From Pedosphaera sp. (GTDB lineage Bacteria; Verrucomicrobiota; Verrucomicrobiia; Limisphaerales; UBA9464), in the NCBI GenBank assembly GCA_009695205.1, contig SIBK01000020.1, positions 1-59,392 of the forward strand: a DNA stretch of 59,392 nt, in the 5' to 3' direction. The translations under genes and the position numbers were made by a program. Positions 9,279-19,932 of this stretch are shown piece after piece. The notes beneath the pieces were generated by a model, which had not been told where the DNA came from, did no database searches, and worked only from the letters and a program-made list of their open reading frames with translations. The number at the start of each line of letters is the position of its first letter. The stretch's first letter is position 1.

Positions 9279-11996
9279 GTGATTCCCTGGCGCTCGACTT
9301 TTCTACGAATGTGGATGCTGGGTTGTGCCGTTTTTCTTGCCCTCACGTGGCGAATGTTGGCGGCAGGTGTTGGAACCGGGGAGGTTCATTGGGCCTATCG
9401 CCCGCTGGCGCGTCCCGCGTTTCCGCCGGTTCGGGACCCGAATGGCGACACGATTGCACAGCGCCACCCGGTGGATGGTTTTGTGGCGGCCCGGTTGGCC
9501 AAGAATGGATGGCAACTAGCCCCTCGGGCGGATCGCCGCCTGCTCATTCGGCGCCTGTCCTTCGACCTCCTGGGAGTGCCGCCGAATCCTGGAGAAATGG
9601 ATGCCTTTGTTGCCGACGAACGGCCGGATGCGTGGGAGCGATTGGTAGACCGGTACCTGGCGTCGCCAGAATACGGCGAGCGTTGGGCGCGTCACTGGAT
9701 GGATGCCGTGCATTTCGCCGAAACCCACGGACATGATCAGGATCGGATCCGGACAAATGCCTGGCCTTACCGGGATTATCTCGTCACCGCTTTCAACGCA
9801 GATGTTCCCTATGGACGCTTTATCCAGGAACAACTGGCCGGGGATGTTTTGTTTCCCGAGAAGCCCGAAGTGACGGCAGGGCTGGGAATGATTGCCTCCG
9901 GGCCTTGGGACGAGAGTTCGTTGAGAGATATTCGGGAAGACACGTTGGATCGGCAGATCGGGCGATATCTTGACCGGGACGACATGATTGCCACGGTGAT
10001 GGCGACCGTGACGAGCACCAGCGTGCAGTGTGCCCGGTGTCACGACCACAAATTCGACCCTATACCACAGCAGGACTACTACGCCTTGCAGGCCGTTTTT
10101 GCAGGAGTAGAACGGGCGGATCGCGCTTATGATCTGGATCCCGAACTGCACCGCGAGCGACAGTCGCTGCTGCACACAAAGCGTGCGATCGGACGAAAGG
10201 AAAAGGAGCTGGAAACGGAGCTGCTCTCGGAGGTGGGACAGGCGAAGATCGCAACATGGGAGCGTCAACAACGGGAGGTGGGGATGGCGGTGGACTGGCA
10301 GTCGCTTAAGCCGGACCAACTGTCCTCCACCGATGGGTCCGTTCTTTCTTTGGAGGCAGATCGGTCTATCGTGAGCAGCGGCCCACCTCCAGCGCGTGAT
10401 ACCTATCGGGTCACGGTCCCAGGGCCGTTGACTGGAATCACGGCCTTCCGGCTGGAAGTGTTGAGTGATCCCCGATTGCCCCAACGCGGACCGGGCAGGC
10501 AGATGAATGGAAATTTCCATCTATCCGAATTCACGGTGACCAACGGAAACGGCGTCCGTATTGCCTTGGACGAACCGACGGCGGACTTCAATCAGGAGGG
10601 GTGGTCGATTCAAAAGGCGCTGGACAACGATGAAAAGACAGCGTGGGGCATTTATCCTGAGGTGGGTAAAGATCACGCGGCGATATTTCAACTCGTGACA
10701 CCTTTGACTTTGGCGGCTGGGGATTCGGCAGTTTTTCACCTAAAGCAACTCCATGGCGAAAGTCATCTGATTGGGCGCTTTCGTCTTGCGGCAACAACGC
10801 GGCCTCGTCCAGTTCGTCTGCCGCAGTGGCCCAATAATATTAGCAAGATCCTTGGCACACCCCTCACGGGACGCTCGCCTGCCGATCGGATTGAATTTTC
10901 CTGGTGGTGGGCGGAACGAAATGTGACCGACCGGTTGAAGAAACTGCCGATGCCGCGATCCGTTTACGGGGCGGCAAGTGATTTTGAACCCAATGGAAGT
11001 CAAGTGCCAGCCTTGCGTCCGCGCCCCATTCATATCCTTAACCGTGGAGAGATCACCCGTCCGGGAGCGGCCGCAGATCCCGGAGCTCTGGCGTGTTTAG
11101 CCTCGATGCGTTCACGGTTCGATCTACCGCCCGATGCGGAAGAAGGGGTGCGACGGGCGGCTTTGGCACGATGGTTGACGGCTTCGGAGAATTCGCTGAC
11201 GTGGCGGTCGATCGTCAACCGCGTGTGGCATCACCATTTTGGCAAGGGCCTCGTCGAAACGGTGAATGATTTTGGACGCGCGGGCGGGACACCCTCGCAT
11301 CCTGAGTTGCTGGACTGGCTGGCCGTCTGGTTTCGGGACGATGCGGGCGGATCTTTCAAACGACTGCACCGCTTGCTGCTCACCAGTGCGACGTGGCAGC
11401 AATCGACGATGGTTAAGTCTGAAGCGGCCGGCAGGGACTCGGACAACCGGCTGCTGTGGCGCATGAATGCGTTACGGCTCGATGCGGAGGCCATTCGCGA
11501 TGCGGTCCTTCGGATCAGCGGAGATCTCGATAGCCGGATGGGCGGGCCGTCTGATCGTCAATTCGATCTGAAGGCGGGCATTCATGTGACACCGCGAGTG
11601 GATTATTCATTGTTCAGCCCGGGAGTTGCAGAGAGCCAGCGGCGGAGCGTGTATCGGTTTCTGTTTCGCACGCTGCCGGATCCGTTCATGTCGGCTCTCG
11701 ATTGTCCGGCAGGAGATCAGCTCGCACCCATCCGGAACAACTCGGTGACGGTGCAGCAGGCGCTGGCCCTTTGGAACGATGCCCTGGTACTCCATCAATC
11801 CGTCCGGCTTGCCGGCCGTCTCGAACGGGAGCAGCCTCGATCCGAGGCCGCGATCCGCCACGCGTGTGAATGGTGCTGGGGTCGGCCGCCAACACTGGAT
11901 GAATCGGAGGCGCTCTGCAGTTATGCGAGCCGTCACGGAGTGGCTCAGGTGGCCCGGCTCCTGTTCAATAGCAACGAGTTTGTGTTCGTGAACTAA
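9279..11996 (+). CDS. DUF1549/DUF1553 protein lacking the N-terminal cytochrome c domain (pair A)
   Basis: 905 residues. GTG at 9279 or ATG at 9309 may be the start; both precede a signal-like segment (MWMLGCAVFLALTWRMLAAG). DUF1549 comes first (HPVDGFVAARL, RRLSFDLLGVPP, YGERWARHWMDAVHFAETHG), then the conserved [12 protein letters not shown]. An insert of about 190 residues follows that looks like a discoidin/F5-8 sugar-binding module (GPGRQMNGNFHLSEFTV, WSIQKALDNDEKTAWGI). DUF1553 ends the protein (RSIVNRVWHHHFGKGLVETV, DFGRAGGTPSHPELLDWLAV). Unlike the other two large paralogs here, the N-terminal planctomycete cytochrome c domain (PSCyt1) is absent. One base separates it from the DUF1501 gene. 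Role unknown; such pairs accompany polysaccharide and sulfatase loci in Planctomycetes and Verrucomicrobia. Confidence 0.9.
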   Translation: MIPWRSTFLRMWMLGCAVFLALTWRMLAAGVGTGEVHWAYRPLARPAFPPVRDPNGDTIAQRHPVDGFVAARLAKNGWQLAPRADRRLLIRRLSFDLLGVPPNPGEMDAFVADERPDAWERLVDRYLASPEYGERWARHWMDAVHFAETHGHDQDRIRTNAWPYRDYLVTAFNADVPYGRFIQEQLAGDVLFPEKPEVTAGLGMIASGPWDESSLRDIREDTLDRQIGRYLDRDDMIATVMATVTSTSVQCARCHDHKFDPIPQQDYYALQAVFAGVERADRAYDLDPELHRERQSLLHTKRAIGRKEKELETELLSEVGQAKIATWERQQREVGMAVDWQSLKPDQLSSTDGSVLSLEADRSIVSSGPPPARDTYRVTVPGPLTGITAFRLEVLSDPRLPQRGPGRQMNGNFHLSEFTVTNGNGVRIALDEPTADFNQEGWSIQKALDNDEKTAWGIYPEVGKDHAAIFQLVTPLTLAAGDSAVFHLKQLHGESHLIGRFRLAATTRPRPVRLPQWPNNISKILGTPLTGRSPADRIEFSWWWAERNVTDRLKKLPMPRSVYGAASDFEPNGSQVPALRPRPIHILNRGEITRPGAAADPGALACLASMRSRFDLPPDAEEGVRRAALARWLTASENSLTWRSIVNRVWHHHFGKGLVETVNDFGRAGGTPSHPELLDWLAVWFRDDAGGSFKRLHRLLLTSATWQQSTMVKSEAAGRDSDNRLLWRMNALRLDAEAIRDAVLRISGDLDSRMGGPSDRQFDLKAGIHVTPRVDYSLFSPGVAESQRRSVYRFLFRTLPDPFMSALDCPAGDQLAPIRNNSVTVQQALALWNDALVLHQSVRLAGRLEREQPRSEAAIRHACEWCWGRPPTLDESEALCSYASRHGVAQVARLLFNSNEFVFVN

Positions 11997-11997
11997 T

Positions 11998-13464
11998 ATG
12001 ATCTCACTACGAAACAATGTGACGGCGCCGTCGCGGCGGGAATTTCTGTCGCGGCTGGGGGGGGGGCTTGGAGGCGTTGCGCTGTCCATGCTACTGGAGC
12101 AAGACTCATTACGTGCCGATGGAGCTCTCATGCCCACGGCGGTTCCCGATTTTGTTCCCTGGGCAGGCCCACATTTTCGCCCACGGGCGAGGCGGATAAT
12201 CCAGTTGTTCATGAACGGAGGGGCGAGTCCGATGGACACGTTCGATTACAAGCCGGAGTTGATCCGGCGACACGGTCAAAAGTTTGATCCGGGTGATGGG
12301 CGCCGTGTGGAGGCTGCGACGAGCGTTCCGGGCACGGTCCTAAAATCGCCGTTTGAATGGCGTCAACATGGGCAGTGTGGTCGTTGGGTTAGCAGTGTGT
12401 TCCCCCATCTCGCTGGGTGCGTGGACGATCTGGCGTTCCTGATGTCGATGACCTCGCGAACGAATGTTCATGGGCCCGGGAGTTACCTGATGAACACCGG
12501 CTCCCTGCTGCCAGGCTTTCCGTGCCTGGGGACGTGGGTATCGTATGGCCTGGGGCGTATCACCGACTCGCTGCCATCCTTCGTCGTTCTGCCGGATCCG
12601 AAGGGGTTGCCCTATAATCAGAAGGGGAATTTCGGTTCCGGATTCCTGCCGGTTGGCCACCAGGGAACGGCATTCAATATGGCGGGCAACGAGCCCATTG
12701 CCCACCTGCGGGCGGCATCGGGAAGTCCGCTCGCGACTCCTGCAGCGGAGCAGGAGGGGCGCGAGCTGCTGGCCAGCCTTAACCGCCGGCACTTGGCCAT
12801 GCACGAAACGGACCAACGACTTGCGGCCCGAATTGAAGCGTACGAGCTGGCCGCCCGAATGCAGTTGAGCGCACCGGAGGCCATGAATCTCGAAGACGAA
12901 ACACCAGCGACTCGGAAGCTATACGGAATGGATGAGCCGGTCACCGCAGACTATGGACGGCGGTGTCTGCTGGCGCGCCGCCTGATAGAGCGCGGGGTCC
13001 GGTTCGTGCAGGTTTGGAGCGGGACAGGCGGCCCCACCGGAAACTGGGACAACCACGCAAGTATCGCACGCGAACTCCCGCCGATTGCCGCGGCGACCGA
13101 TCAACCGATCGCCGGACTCCTGCGTGATCTGAAGGCGCGCGGACTTCTCGAGGACACGCTCGTGCTCTGGAACACTGAATTTGGCCGAATGCCGTTTACG
13201 CAGGGGAGCGAAGGCCGGGATCACAATGGGGGCACTTTTGTAGGATGGATGGCGGGCGCGGGTGTTCGCGGAGGGGTGGCATTTGGCGAGAGCGATGCCT
13301 GGGCATGGCAGGCGGGCCACGGCGCCGTGTCGACGTACGATTTCCACGCTACAGTGCTCCATCTTCTGGGGTTGAATCACACGCGACTGGCAGTGCATCA
13401 TAACGGAGTGAGCAGGCGACTGACGGACGTGCATGGCGAAGTGATCCACGAAGTGTTGGCCTAG
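11998..13464 (+). CDS. DUF1501 protein, Tat-exported (pair A)
   Basis: 488 residues. Twin-arginine signal at the start (SRREFLSRLGGGLGGVALSM). The DUF1501 fold is related to the alkaline phosphatase/sulfatase superfamily. Visible signatures: RRIIQLFMNGGASPMDTFDY near the N-terminus, RRLIERGVRFVQVWSGTG in the middle, and the C-terminal WNTEFGRMPF and GRDHNGGTFVGWMAG, which carry the probable metal-site Asp and His. The start lies one base after the upstream TAA, so translation is probably coupled. Presumed periplasmic partner of the DUF1549/DUF1553 protein; no biochemical function is established for the pair. Confidence 0.9.
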   Translation: MISLRNNVTAPSRREFLSRLGGGLGGVALSMLLEQDSLRADGALMPTAVPDFVPWAGPHFRPRARRIIQLFMNGGASPMDTFDYKPELIRRHGQKFDPGDGRRVEAATSVPGTVLKSPFEWRQHGQCGRWVSSVFPHLAGCVDDLAFLMSMTSRTNVHGPGSYLMNTGSLLPGFPCLGTWVSYGLGRITDSLPSFVVLPDPKGLPYNQKGNFGSGFLPVGHQGTAFNMAGNEPIAHLRAASGSPLATPAAEQEGRELLASLNRRHLAMHETDQRLAARIEAYELAARMQLSAPEAMNLEDETPATRKLYGMDEPVTADYGRRCLLARRLIERGVRFVQVWSGTGGPTGNWDNHASIARELPPIAAATDQPIAGLLRDLKARGLLEDTLVLWNTEFGRMPFTQGSEGRDHNGGTFVGWMAGAGVRGGVAFGESDAWAWQAGHGAVSTYDFHATVLHLLGLNHTRLAVHHNGVSRRLTDVHGEVIHEVLA

Positions 13465-13493
13465 CGGTCTTAAACATCGATCAACGTTCTGAG

Positions 13494-16400
13494 ATGCAGG
13501 ATTCTAAAATGAAATGTCTTCGAAATAATGTCCGAACGGGCTTGAGTGCTTGCTCGCTTTCCCACTTGCTGTGGATCGTTGTGTGGTTGGTGGCGCCGCT
13601 CGGACGTTTGAACGCCGCGGCGTCTCCGGATTTCACGAAGGAGATCCGGCCGATACTTTCCGACAACTGCTTTGCCTGCCACGGACCCGACGAAAACAAA
13701 CGGAAGGGAAAATACCGCCTCGACATACGGCAAGGCGCGTTCAAGTCGTCGGATGGCCATGATCTCATTGTGCCCGGCAAGGCGGTAGGGAGCCCGCTAT
13801 ACGAGCGATTGATCACACACGATGACGACGACGTGATGCCTCCCACCAAGACCGGGCGGAAGTTGACGGAGAAGCAGGTCGGACTCATACGGGATTGGAT
13901 CAATGCCGGTGCGCGATGGGATGAGCACTGGGCTTTCCAGACTCCGGAACGTCCGGTTGAACCGGTTGTCAAGAATGCCGCTTGGCCCAAGACCCCGATC
14001 GATCGGTTTGTTTTGGCTCGCCTGGAAAAGGAGGGGATTGACCCCGCCCCGGGGGCCAATCCCACGACCCTGGTTCGGCGGGCTACATACGATCTGACGG
14101 GCCTGCCGCCTTCCGTTGAGGAAATTGACGCGTTTCTCCACGACCGCAGCACGAACGCGTATGAAAAGGTTATCGATCGCCTTTTGAACTCACCCCGGTA
14201 CGGCGAGAATATGGCCCGGTATTGGATGGATGCCGTCCGGTATGCGGACACGCACGGATATCATATCGATTCACAGCGGGATATCTGGGCCTATAGGCAG
14301 TGGGTGATCGAGGCGTTCAATCGTGATTTGCCGTTCGACCAATTTACGATCGAACAGCTTGCCGGAGATTTGCTGCCCTCGCCAACGCGCGACCAAAAGA
14401 TCGCCACTGGATTCGTGCGATGCAACATGAGCACGGGTGAAGGTGGAGCCATTGTAGAGGAGTACCGCACGAAGTACGCCTTCGATCGGGTCGAGACGGT
14501 GGGAACTGTCTGGCTGGGGGTGACCATGCTCTGTGCCCGATGCCACACCCATAAATATGACCCCATCCCCCACTCCGACTACTATGGGATGTACTCCTTT
14601 TTCAATAATCTGGATGAGCCGATCATGGACGATAACAAGTCGAACCCCGATCCGTTCATGAAACTCCCTTCGCCCGCTCAAACGGACCGGCTCGAATGGC
14701 TAAAGAAGGCGATCGCGGAGGGTGAGCGAAAGATGGACGAACCCAGCGCTGAACTGGATCCGGCCCACCCCGCTTGGGTCGCCCACTGGCATGAACGACT
14801 TCACGCACAGATGACGTTGTTGACTCCAGTGAAGGCTTCGGTAACGCGGACGGGCGGACTTGAACTCGCCGTTCGAGGCGACGGAACTGTGGGTGCGGTT
14901 GAAGGCGGCGACGCACAGGCGGTTTATGAAACTTCGTATACGATTGCGCCTGGAAAACTGACGGGATTGCGCCTGGACGTTCTTCGCGATGAAGAGGCTG
15001 ACGGGACGGGGTTGCCAGTCCGTGGACGCTGGGCGTTGTCAGAATTTGAAGCGGAACTTAATCCGCCGGCTTCGACGAATGCCGGGGCCGGGCCTCGGCC
15101 GTTGAAGTTTGTCCGCGCGTTCGCCAGCGCCGGATCGGAAGGCTTTGGAATCGACCGTGCGATTGATGGCAAACCCGAGACGGGATGGGCCGCTCCGGCG
15201 AATCGCACAAACTCCGATGCGCAGGCGCTTTTCGTCCTGAGCGACGTCACAGACATTCCGGTTGGAACAGAGCTGAAAGTCCGCCTGCGTCACAGCGTGC
15301 CTGGAATCGGGCACGCAATTCCCCGTTTTCGAGTGTCCGCGGCCCAGCAGCCCGAACTCGCCCGGCTGATGTTCCCGCCGCGGCCCGATCCGTGGCGAGT
15401 CGTTGGACCGTTCCCCGCTGAAGATCCAGCGTCCGCGTTCGCGACAATCCATCCCGCGGAAAAGGAACTCGATTTCAAAAAGGCGTATGCGGGCGTCCGG
15501 GGTGAGGTAACGTGGACCGAGCAACGAGATCTTGAGGATGGCCGCAACCAGCAGCTCGTCGCGGATTTACATGGCATCCACGGTATCCGCTTGTTGCATC
15601 GTACTCTGCATGCCACGGAGGCGCGTGAGACCGAAATGACGCTTTCAACCGAAGCTTGGTTCAAAGTTTGGCTAAACGGGCAGTTGGTAGCCGAACGCGG
15701 TCAGGAAGCCCGCCCCGGGGAAGAAGCCACTCGAGCAAAACTGTCCCTGAAGGCCGGTGACAATCGGTTCCTCATTAAGCTCGTCTCGATTCAGGGCGCC
15801 ACATTTTTCAACTTCAAACCGGATCGAAATGCGCAAGAAAACCTGCCGCCGGGTATCGCGGGCGTCCTTTCTGTGACTTCCGAACCGTCGGCTGATCCAG
15901 CCAAGGACATCCGACGCTTCTATCGCCGGCAACATTCGCCTGTATTTTTGTCTCTCAGCGATTCCCTCGCTTCAATGGGGGAGGAGACCAAACGAATCGA
16001 CCGGGCCATCCCGACGACGCTGATCGCGAAGGAGATCTCCCAAGCGCGCGAGACGACAATCCTGATTCGAGGCGAGTACGACAAACCGGGAGCCAAAGTT
16101 GCGCCGGGAATTCCTTCCGCACTCTCGCCGTTCCCAGCGAATGCTCCGACCAACCGCCTGGGGCTTGCCAAATGGCTGGTGGACCCCCGCCATCCGCTCA
16201 CTTCCCGGGTTATTGCCAATCGCTTCTGGCACCAAATTTTTGGCACCGGCCTGGTTCGAACGACCGATGATTTCGGATCGCAAGGGGATCGTCCGTCCCA
16301 CCCAGAGTTATTGGACTGGCTGGCGACGGAATTTGTCCGCACGGGCTGGAACATCAAAAGTCTGCAGAAAACCATCCTGATGTCAGCCACCTACCAACAA

Positions 16401-17096
16401 TCCTCCATGGCCAGTGCTTCTCAACGTTTGAGGGATCCTGAAAACCGGTTGCTGAGCCGGGGTCCGCGATTTCGAATGGACGGAGAGGTCGTCCGGGACA
16501 CGTGCCTGGCGGTCAGTGGTCTTCTCAACGAAAAACTTGGCGGCCCAAGCGCGCATCCGTATGAGCCCTCTGGATTGTGGGAGGCGGTGTCCTTCAATAA
16601 TTCGCAGCGCTATGTGCAAGACCGGAACGAATCCCAGTATCGTCGGGGTCTTTACACGTTTTGGAAGCGTCAGAGTCCACCGCCGACAATGCTGTTGTTT
16701 GACGCGCCGACGCGGGAAACGTGTGCGGTGCGGCGGCCGCGGACCAACACTCCGCTCCAGGCCCTTGCAACGCTGAATGACCCTCAGTTTGTTGAGGCGG
16801 CCCGGGGATTTGCCCAGCGCATCGCGAAACTGGCCGAAACCGGAACCGGGGAGCGAACCCGGTACGCGTTCCGCCTCGCCACCGGGCGGACGCCACAGAG
16901 TGATGAAGTAGCCCTGCTCGCACGGATTTTCGAGAAAACCCTCGCCGAATATAAGAAAGATCCGGCCGCGGCGAAGGCGCTGCTGGCGACGGGTGATTTT
17001 CGGTGCGACTCGGGACTGGACACAAGCGAAGTAGCGGCGTGGACGACTGTGGCGAATCTTCTCTTGAATCTGGATGAGACCCTTACCAAGAACTAA
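13494..17096 (+). CDS. PSCyt1-DUF1549-DUF1553 protein with extra domains (pair B)
   Basis: 1200 residues, the largest of the three paralogs. Signal peptide (start at 13494 or the ATG at 13509), then the PSCyt1 c-type cytochrome domain with [20 protein letters not shown] (a CxxCH haem site), DUF1549 (RYWMDAVRYADTHGYH), and the second CxxCH in MLCARCHTHKYDPIPHSDYY. Between DUF1549 and DUF1553 lie about 480 residues: a discoidin-like part (LPVRGRWALSEFEAEL, FGIDRAIDGKPETGWAAP) and a jelly-roll/PA14-like part (PWRVVGPFPAEDPASAFA, AWFKVWLNGQLVAERG). DUF1553 follows (RVIANRFWHQIFGTGLVRTT; TYQQSS; RRPRTNTPLQALATLNDPQF). Followed after 18 bases by its DUF1501 partner. Probably periplasmic. Confidence 0.92.
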   Translation: MQDSKMKCLRNNVRTGLSACSLSHLLWIVVWLVAPLGRLNAAASPDFTKEIRPILSDNCFACHGPDENKRKGKYRLDIRQGAFKSSDGHDLIVPGKAVGSPLYERLITHDDDDVMPPTKTGRKLTEKQVGLIRDWINAGARWDEHWAFQTPERPVEPVVKNAAWPKTPIDRFVLARLEKEGIDPAPGANPTTLVRRATYDLTGLPPSVEEIDAFLHDRSTNAYEKVIDRLLNSPRYGENMARYWMDAVRYADTHGYHIDSQRDIWAYRQWVIEAFNRDLPFDQFTIEQLAGDLLPSPTRDQKIATGFVRCNMSTGEGGAIVEEYRTKYAFDRVETVGTVWLGVTMLCARCHTHKYDPIPHSDYYGMYSFFNNLDEPIMDDNKSNPDPFMKLPSPAQTDRLEWLKKAIAEGERKMDEPSAELDPAHPAWVAHWHERLHAQMTLLTPVKASVTRTGGLELAVRGDGTVGAVEGGDAQAVYETSYTIAPGKLTGLRLDVLRDEEADGTGLPVRGRWALSEFEAELNPPASTNAGAGPRPLKFVRAFASAGSEGFGIDRAIDGKPETGWAAPANRTNSDAQALFVLSDVTDIPVGTELKVRLRHSVPGIGHAIPRFRVSAAQQPELARLMFPPRPDPWRVVGPFPAEDPASAFATIHPAEKELDFKKAYAGVRGEVTWTEQRDLEDGRNQQLVADLHGIHGIRLLHRTLHATEARETEMTLSTEAWFKVWLNGQLVAERGQEARPGEEATRAKLSLKAGDNRFLIKLVSIQGATFFNFKPDRNAQENLPPGIAGVLSVTSEPSADPAKDIRRFYRRQHSPVFLSLSDSLASMGEETKRIDRAIPTTLIAKEISQARETTILIRGEYDKPGAKVAPGIPSALSPFPANAPTNRLGLAKWLVDPRHPLTSRVIANRFWHQIFGTGLVRTTDDFGSQGDRPSHPELLDWLATEFVRTGWNIKSLQKTILMSATYQQSSMASASQRLRDPENRLLSRGPRFRMDGEVVRDTCLAVSGLLNEKLGGPSAHPYEPSGLWEAVSFNNSQRYVQDRNESQYRRGLYTFWKRQSPPPTMLLFDAPTRETCAVRRPRTNTPLQALATLNDPQFVEAARGFAQRIAKLAETGTGERTRYAFRLATGRTPQSDEVALLARIFEKTLAEYKKDPAAAKALLATGDFRCDSGLDTSEVAAWTTVANLLLNLDETLTKN

Positions 17097-17114
17097 GCAA
17101 TCCTTTTCACACCC

Positions 17115-18566
17115 ATGAATCCCTTGCAAGAACAACAATTGTCGATGAATCGACGGCATTTCTTCAGCCGGACCGCCACGGGAATTGGCGCAGCCGCCCT
17201 CGGCTCGCTGCTCGATCCGGGTGCTTTTCGGGGACGCGCCTTGGATTCCCTCGAGCCGCATTTGCCCGCCCCGTATTTCCCGGGAAAAGCGAAACGGGTG
17301 ATCTACCTGTTTATGGCGGGCGGTCCTTCCCAGCTCGATCTATATGACTATAAGCCACGCCTTGCCGAGTTGCACCAGACGGAGCTTCCGGCCTCCGTGC
17401 GGATGGGTCAGCGCATCACGGGCATGACCTCAGGTCAGAGTTCCCTGCCGATCGCGAACTCCATGTTCAAGTTCTCCCGGCATGGCAAGAATGGAACCTG
17501 GTTTAGCGAAGTCGTTCCTCACATCGCCAGTGTTGCGGACCATATTGCCGTCATTAAGACCGTGAATACGGAGGCCATCAACCATGACCCGGCGATCACC
17601 TACATTCAGACTGGATTTCAGCAACCGGGTCGACCTTCCACTGGGTCGTGGTTATCCTATGGACTTGGCACCGAGAATAGCAGCCTGCCAGCGTTCATCG
17701 TGATGCTCTCGAATGGTCGCGAAAGCGATCAGCCTCTCTTTGCGCGCCTTTGGTCCGCCGGGTTCCTTCCGTCACAGTACCAGGGTGTCCAGTTCCGGAG
17801 CGGGAGTGATCCGGTGCTCTTTCTCTCCAATCCGGCGGGCGTGAGCGCCACCAACCGGCGACGCGTGCTGGATGGCATCTCCGAATTGAATGCGAAGCAG
17901 TATGAGGCTTACGGCGATCCTGAAATCGCCAGCCGAATTGCCCAGTATGAAATGGCGTTTCGCATGCAGACTTCGGTGCCCAACCTCACGGACATCTCGG
18001 GCGAATCCGAGGCGACCCTCGATCTGTATGGACCGGATGTCCGGAAGCCCGGCACGTTCGCCTCGAATTGCCTGCTCGCGCGCCGCATGGCGGAACGCGG
18101 GGTTCGCTTCATCCAACTCTATCATCGCGGATGGGATCAGCATGGAGGGCTTCCCAGGCGAATCCGGGAGCAATGCAAAGACACCGATCAACCGAGCGCG
18201 GCCCTGGTAAAAGACTTGCACCAGCGCGGGCTCCTGGACGATACACTCGTGGTCTGGGGCGGAGAGTTTGGGCGGACGGTTTATTGCCAGGGGCGTATAC
18301 AGAAGGATGATTACGGACGGGATCATCACGGCCGCTGTTATTCGATCTGGATGGCCGGCGGAGGTGTCCGCGGCGGCATCAGCTACGGTGAAACGGATGA
18401 TTTTGGATACAACGTCGCCGAGAACCCGGTGCATATTCATGATCAAAACGCGACCATTTTACACTGCCTCGGCATGAACCACGAGCGGCTCACCTACCGG
18501 TACCAGGGGCGCGATTACCGGTTGACCGACATCCATGGAAACGTGATCAAGGACATTCTGACGTAG
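17115..18566 (+). CDS. DUF1501 protein, Tat-exported (pair B)
   Basis: 483 residues with twin-arginine signal [20 protein letters not shown]. Conserved parts: [92 protein letters not shown] and [17 protein letters not shown]. It is visibly closer to the pair C protein (44072-45496) than to that of pair A, which lacks the NHDPA and HRGWDQ blocks. Probably cotranscribed with the preceding gene. Confidence 0.92.
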   Translation: MNPLQEQQLSMNRRHFFSRTATGIGAAALGSLLDPGAFRGRALDSLEPHLPAPYFPGKAKRVIYLFMAGGPSQLDLYDYKPRLAELHQTELPASVRMGQRITGMTSGQSSLPIANSMFKFSRHGKNGTWFSEVVPHIASVADHIAVIKTVNTEAINHDPAITYIQTGFQQPGRPSTGSWLSYGLGTENSSLPAFIVMLSNGRESDQPLFARLWSAGFLPSQYQGVQFRSGSDPVLFLSNPAGVSATNRRRVLDGISELNAKQYEAYGDPEIASRIAQYEMAFRMQTSVPNLTDISGESEATLDLYGPDVRKPGTFASNCLLARRMAERGVRFIQLYHRGWDQHGGLPRRIREQCKDTDQPSAALVKDLHQRGLLDDTLVVWGGEFGRTVYCQGRIQKDDYGRDHHGRCYSIWMAGGGVRGGISYGETDDFGYNVAENPVHIHDQNATILHCLGMNHERLTYRYQGRDYRLTDIHGNVIKDILT

Positions 18567-18633
18567 CTGGGAGCGGGATTCCGATGATCTCGAAATACGT
18601 TTCCCGCGATAACGTTCGCGTTTAACCTGTCGC

Positions 18634-19932
18634 ATGTCTTTTCGCGCACTGGGCCTCGAACTGCGGATTCTCCAAGCTATTGGGGAAGCCGGTTACTCCG
18701 AACCAACCCCCATCCAGTCCGCGGCCATCCCACTCATCCTCGCGGGGAGCGATCTGATTGGAATCGCCCAGACTGGAACCGGAAAAACAGCGGCCTTTAC
18801 ACTTCCCATTCTGGCAAAACTGGTGGCGAATCCGCGACCGGGTCAAAGCCGCGGAAGCCGTGTCCTCGTGCTCGCGCCAACGCGCGAGCTCGTGGTTCAA
18901 ATCGAGGAGAACATTCGCGCCTACGGAAAACACATGCCGATCCGAATGGCTCCCGTCTACGGCGGCGTCAGTGAAGGACCCCAGATCAATGCCCTACGCA
19001 ATGGCGTCGAGATCGTCGTGGCGACACCCGGCCGGCTGCAGGATTTGATGGACCGCCGGTGTGCCGACTTTTCGCAACTCGAGTTTCTGGTCCTGGATGA
19101 GGCGGACCGCATGCTCGACATGGGTTTCCTGCCGGCAATCCGACGCATCGTCAAAGCGCTGCCTGTGCGGCGGCAGACGTTGCTATTCTCCGCCACGTTG
19201 TCGAAGGAGATCGAAAGCCTCACCAAAGATTTCCAACAGAATCCAAAATTGGTGCAGATCGGCCGGAGATCGAATCCAGCGGAAACCGTGACGCAATTCG
19301 TCTACGAGATTTCCCATCACCTGAAACCGAGCCTGCTCGGGCATCTCCTGCGCAATCCTGCCATGGACATGGTCCTCGTGTTCACCCGTACCAAGCACGG
19401 TGCGGACCGTGTCGCCCGCAAACTCGAGAGCACGGGAGTCCGTACCGCCACCCTACACGCCAATCGTTCCCAAAGTCAGCGGCTTCGTGCTCTGAATGGA
19501 TTCAAGTCCGGTGAGGTTCGAGTGCTGGTTGCCACCGACATCGCCGCCCGCGGAATTGACGTTGATGCGATCTCCCACGTCGTCAACTACGACTTCCCTA
19601 TGCACTCCGAGGATTATGTCCACCGGATCGGCCGGACCGGACGCGCCCACGCCGTTGGCGACGCCATCAGTTTTGTTACACCGGAAGATCAGGGCGCCCT
19701 GCGGACTCTCGAGCGGTTTATTGGGCGAGGGATTATTCGAAAGCGCGCGGATGGATTTGATTACTCAGCGCCCCCTGCGCCAGCAATTGCCGGGGGGGCA
19801 GGCGGCTCCGGCGCTCCCCAGCGCGGACCCCGTCCCGGATCTCGATCCGGCCGCAGTTTCGGTTTTACGCAGAGAGGAGCCTCCAACCTGGGTCCAGTTC
19901 GAATGAAGAACGGACGACCGCGATCGGGCTAG
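18634..19932 (+). CDS. rhlE: DEAD-box ATP-dependent RNA helicase, RhlE type
   Basis: 432 residues, ATG at 18634. It unwinds RNA duplexes in ribosome assembly or mRNA turnover. Motifs in order: Q motif (PTPIQSAAIP, about 25-34), Walker A AQTGTGKT (45-52), PTRELV (82-87), TPGR (131-134), DEAD (155-158), SAT (186-188), ARGID, and HRIGRTGRAHAVGDAISF. The C-terminal tail is Gly/Arg-rich, as is common for RhlE-like helicases. Its TAG stop (19930-19932) lies in the palindrome CTAG, whose other strand supplies the stop of a convergent reading frame. Confidence 0.95.
   Translation: MSFRALGLELRILQAIGEAGYSEPTPIQSAAIPLILAGSDLIGIAQTGTGKTAAFTLPILAKLVANPRPGQSRGSRVLVLAPTRELVVQIEENIRAYGKHMPIRMAPVYGGVSEGPQINALRNGVEIVVATPGRLQDLMDRRCADFSQLEFLVLDEADRMLDMGFLPAIRRIVKALPVRRQTLLFSATLSKEIESLTKDFQQNPKLVQIGRRSNPAETVTQFVYEISHHLKPSLLGHLLRNPAMDMVLVFTRTKHGADRVARKLESTGVRTATLHANRSQSQRLRALNGFKSGEVRVLVATDIAARGIDVDAISHVVNYDFPMHSEDYVHRIGRTGRAHAVGDAISFVTPEDQGALRTLERFIGRGIIRKRADGFDYSAPPAPAIAGGAGGSGAPQRGPRPGSRSGRSFGFTQRGASNLGPVRMKNGRPRSG

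Noticed and set aside
9516..10520. 334-codon minus-strand frame opposite pair A
   Set aside because: Shadow of the DUF1549 gene; no family features and the plus strand is unambiguous.
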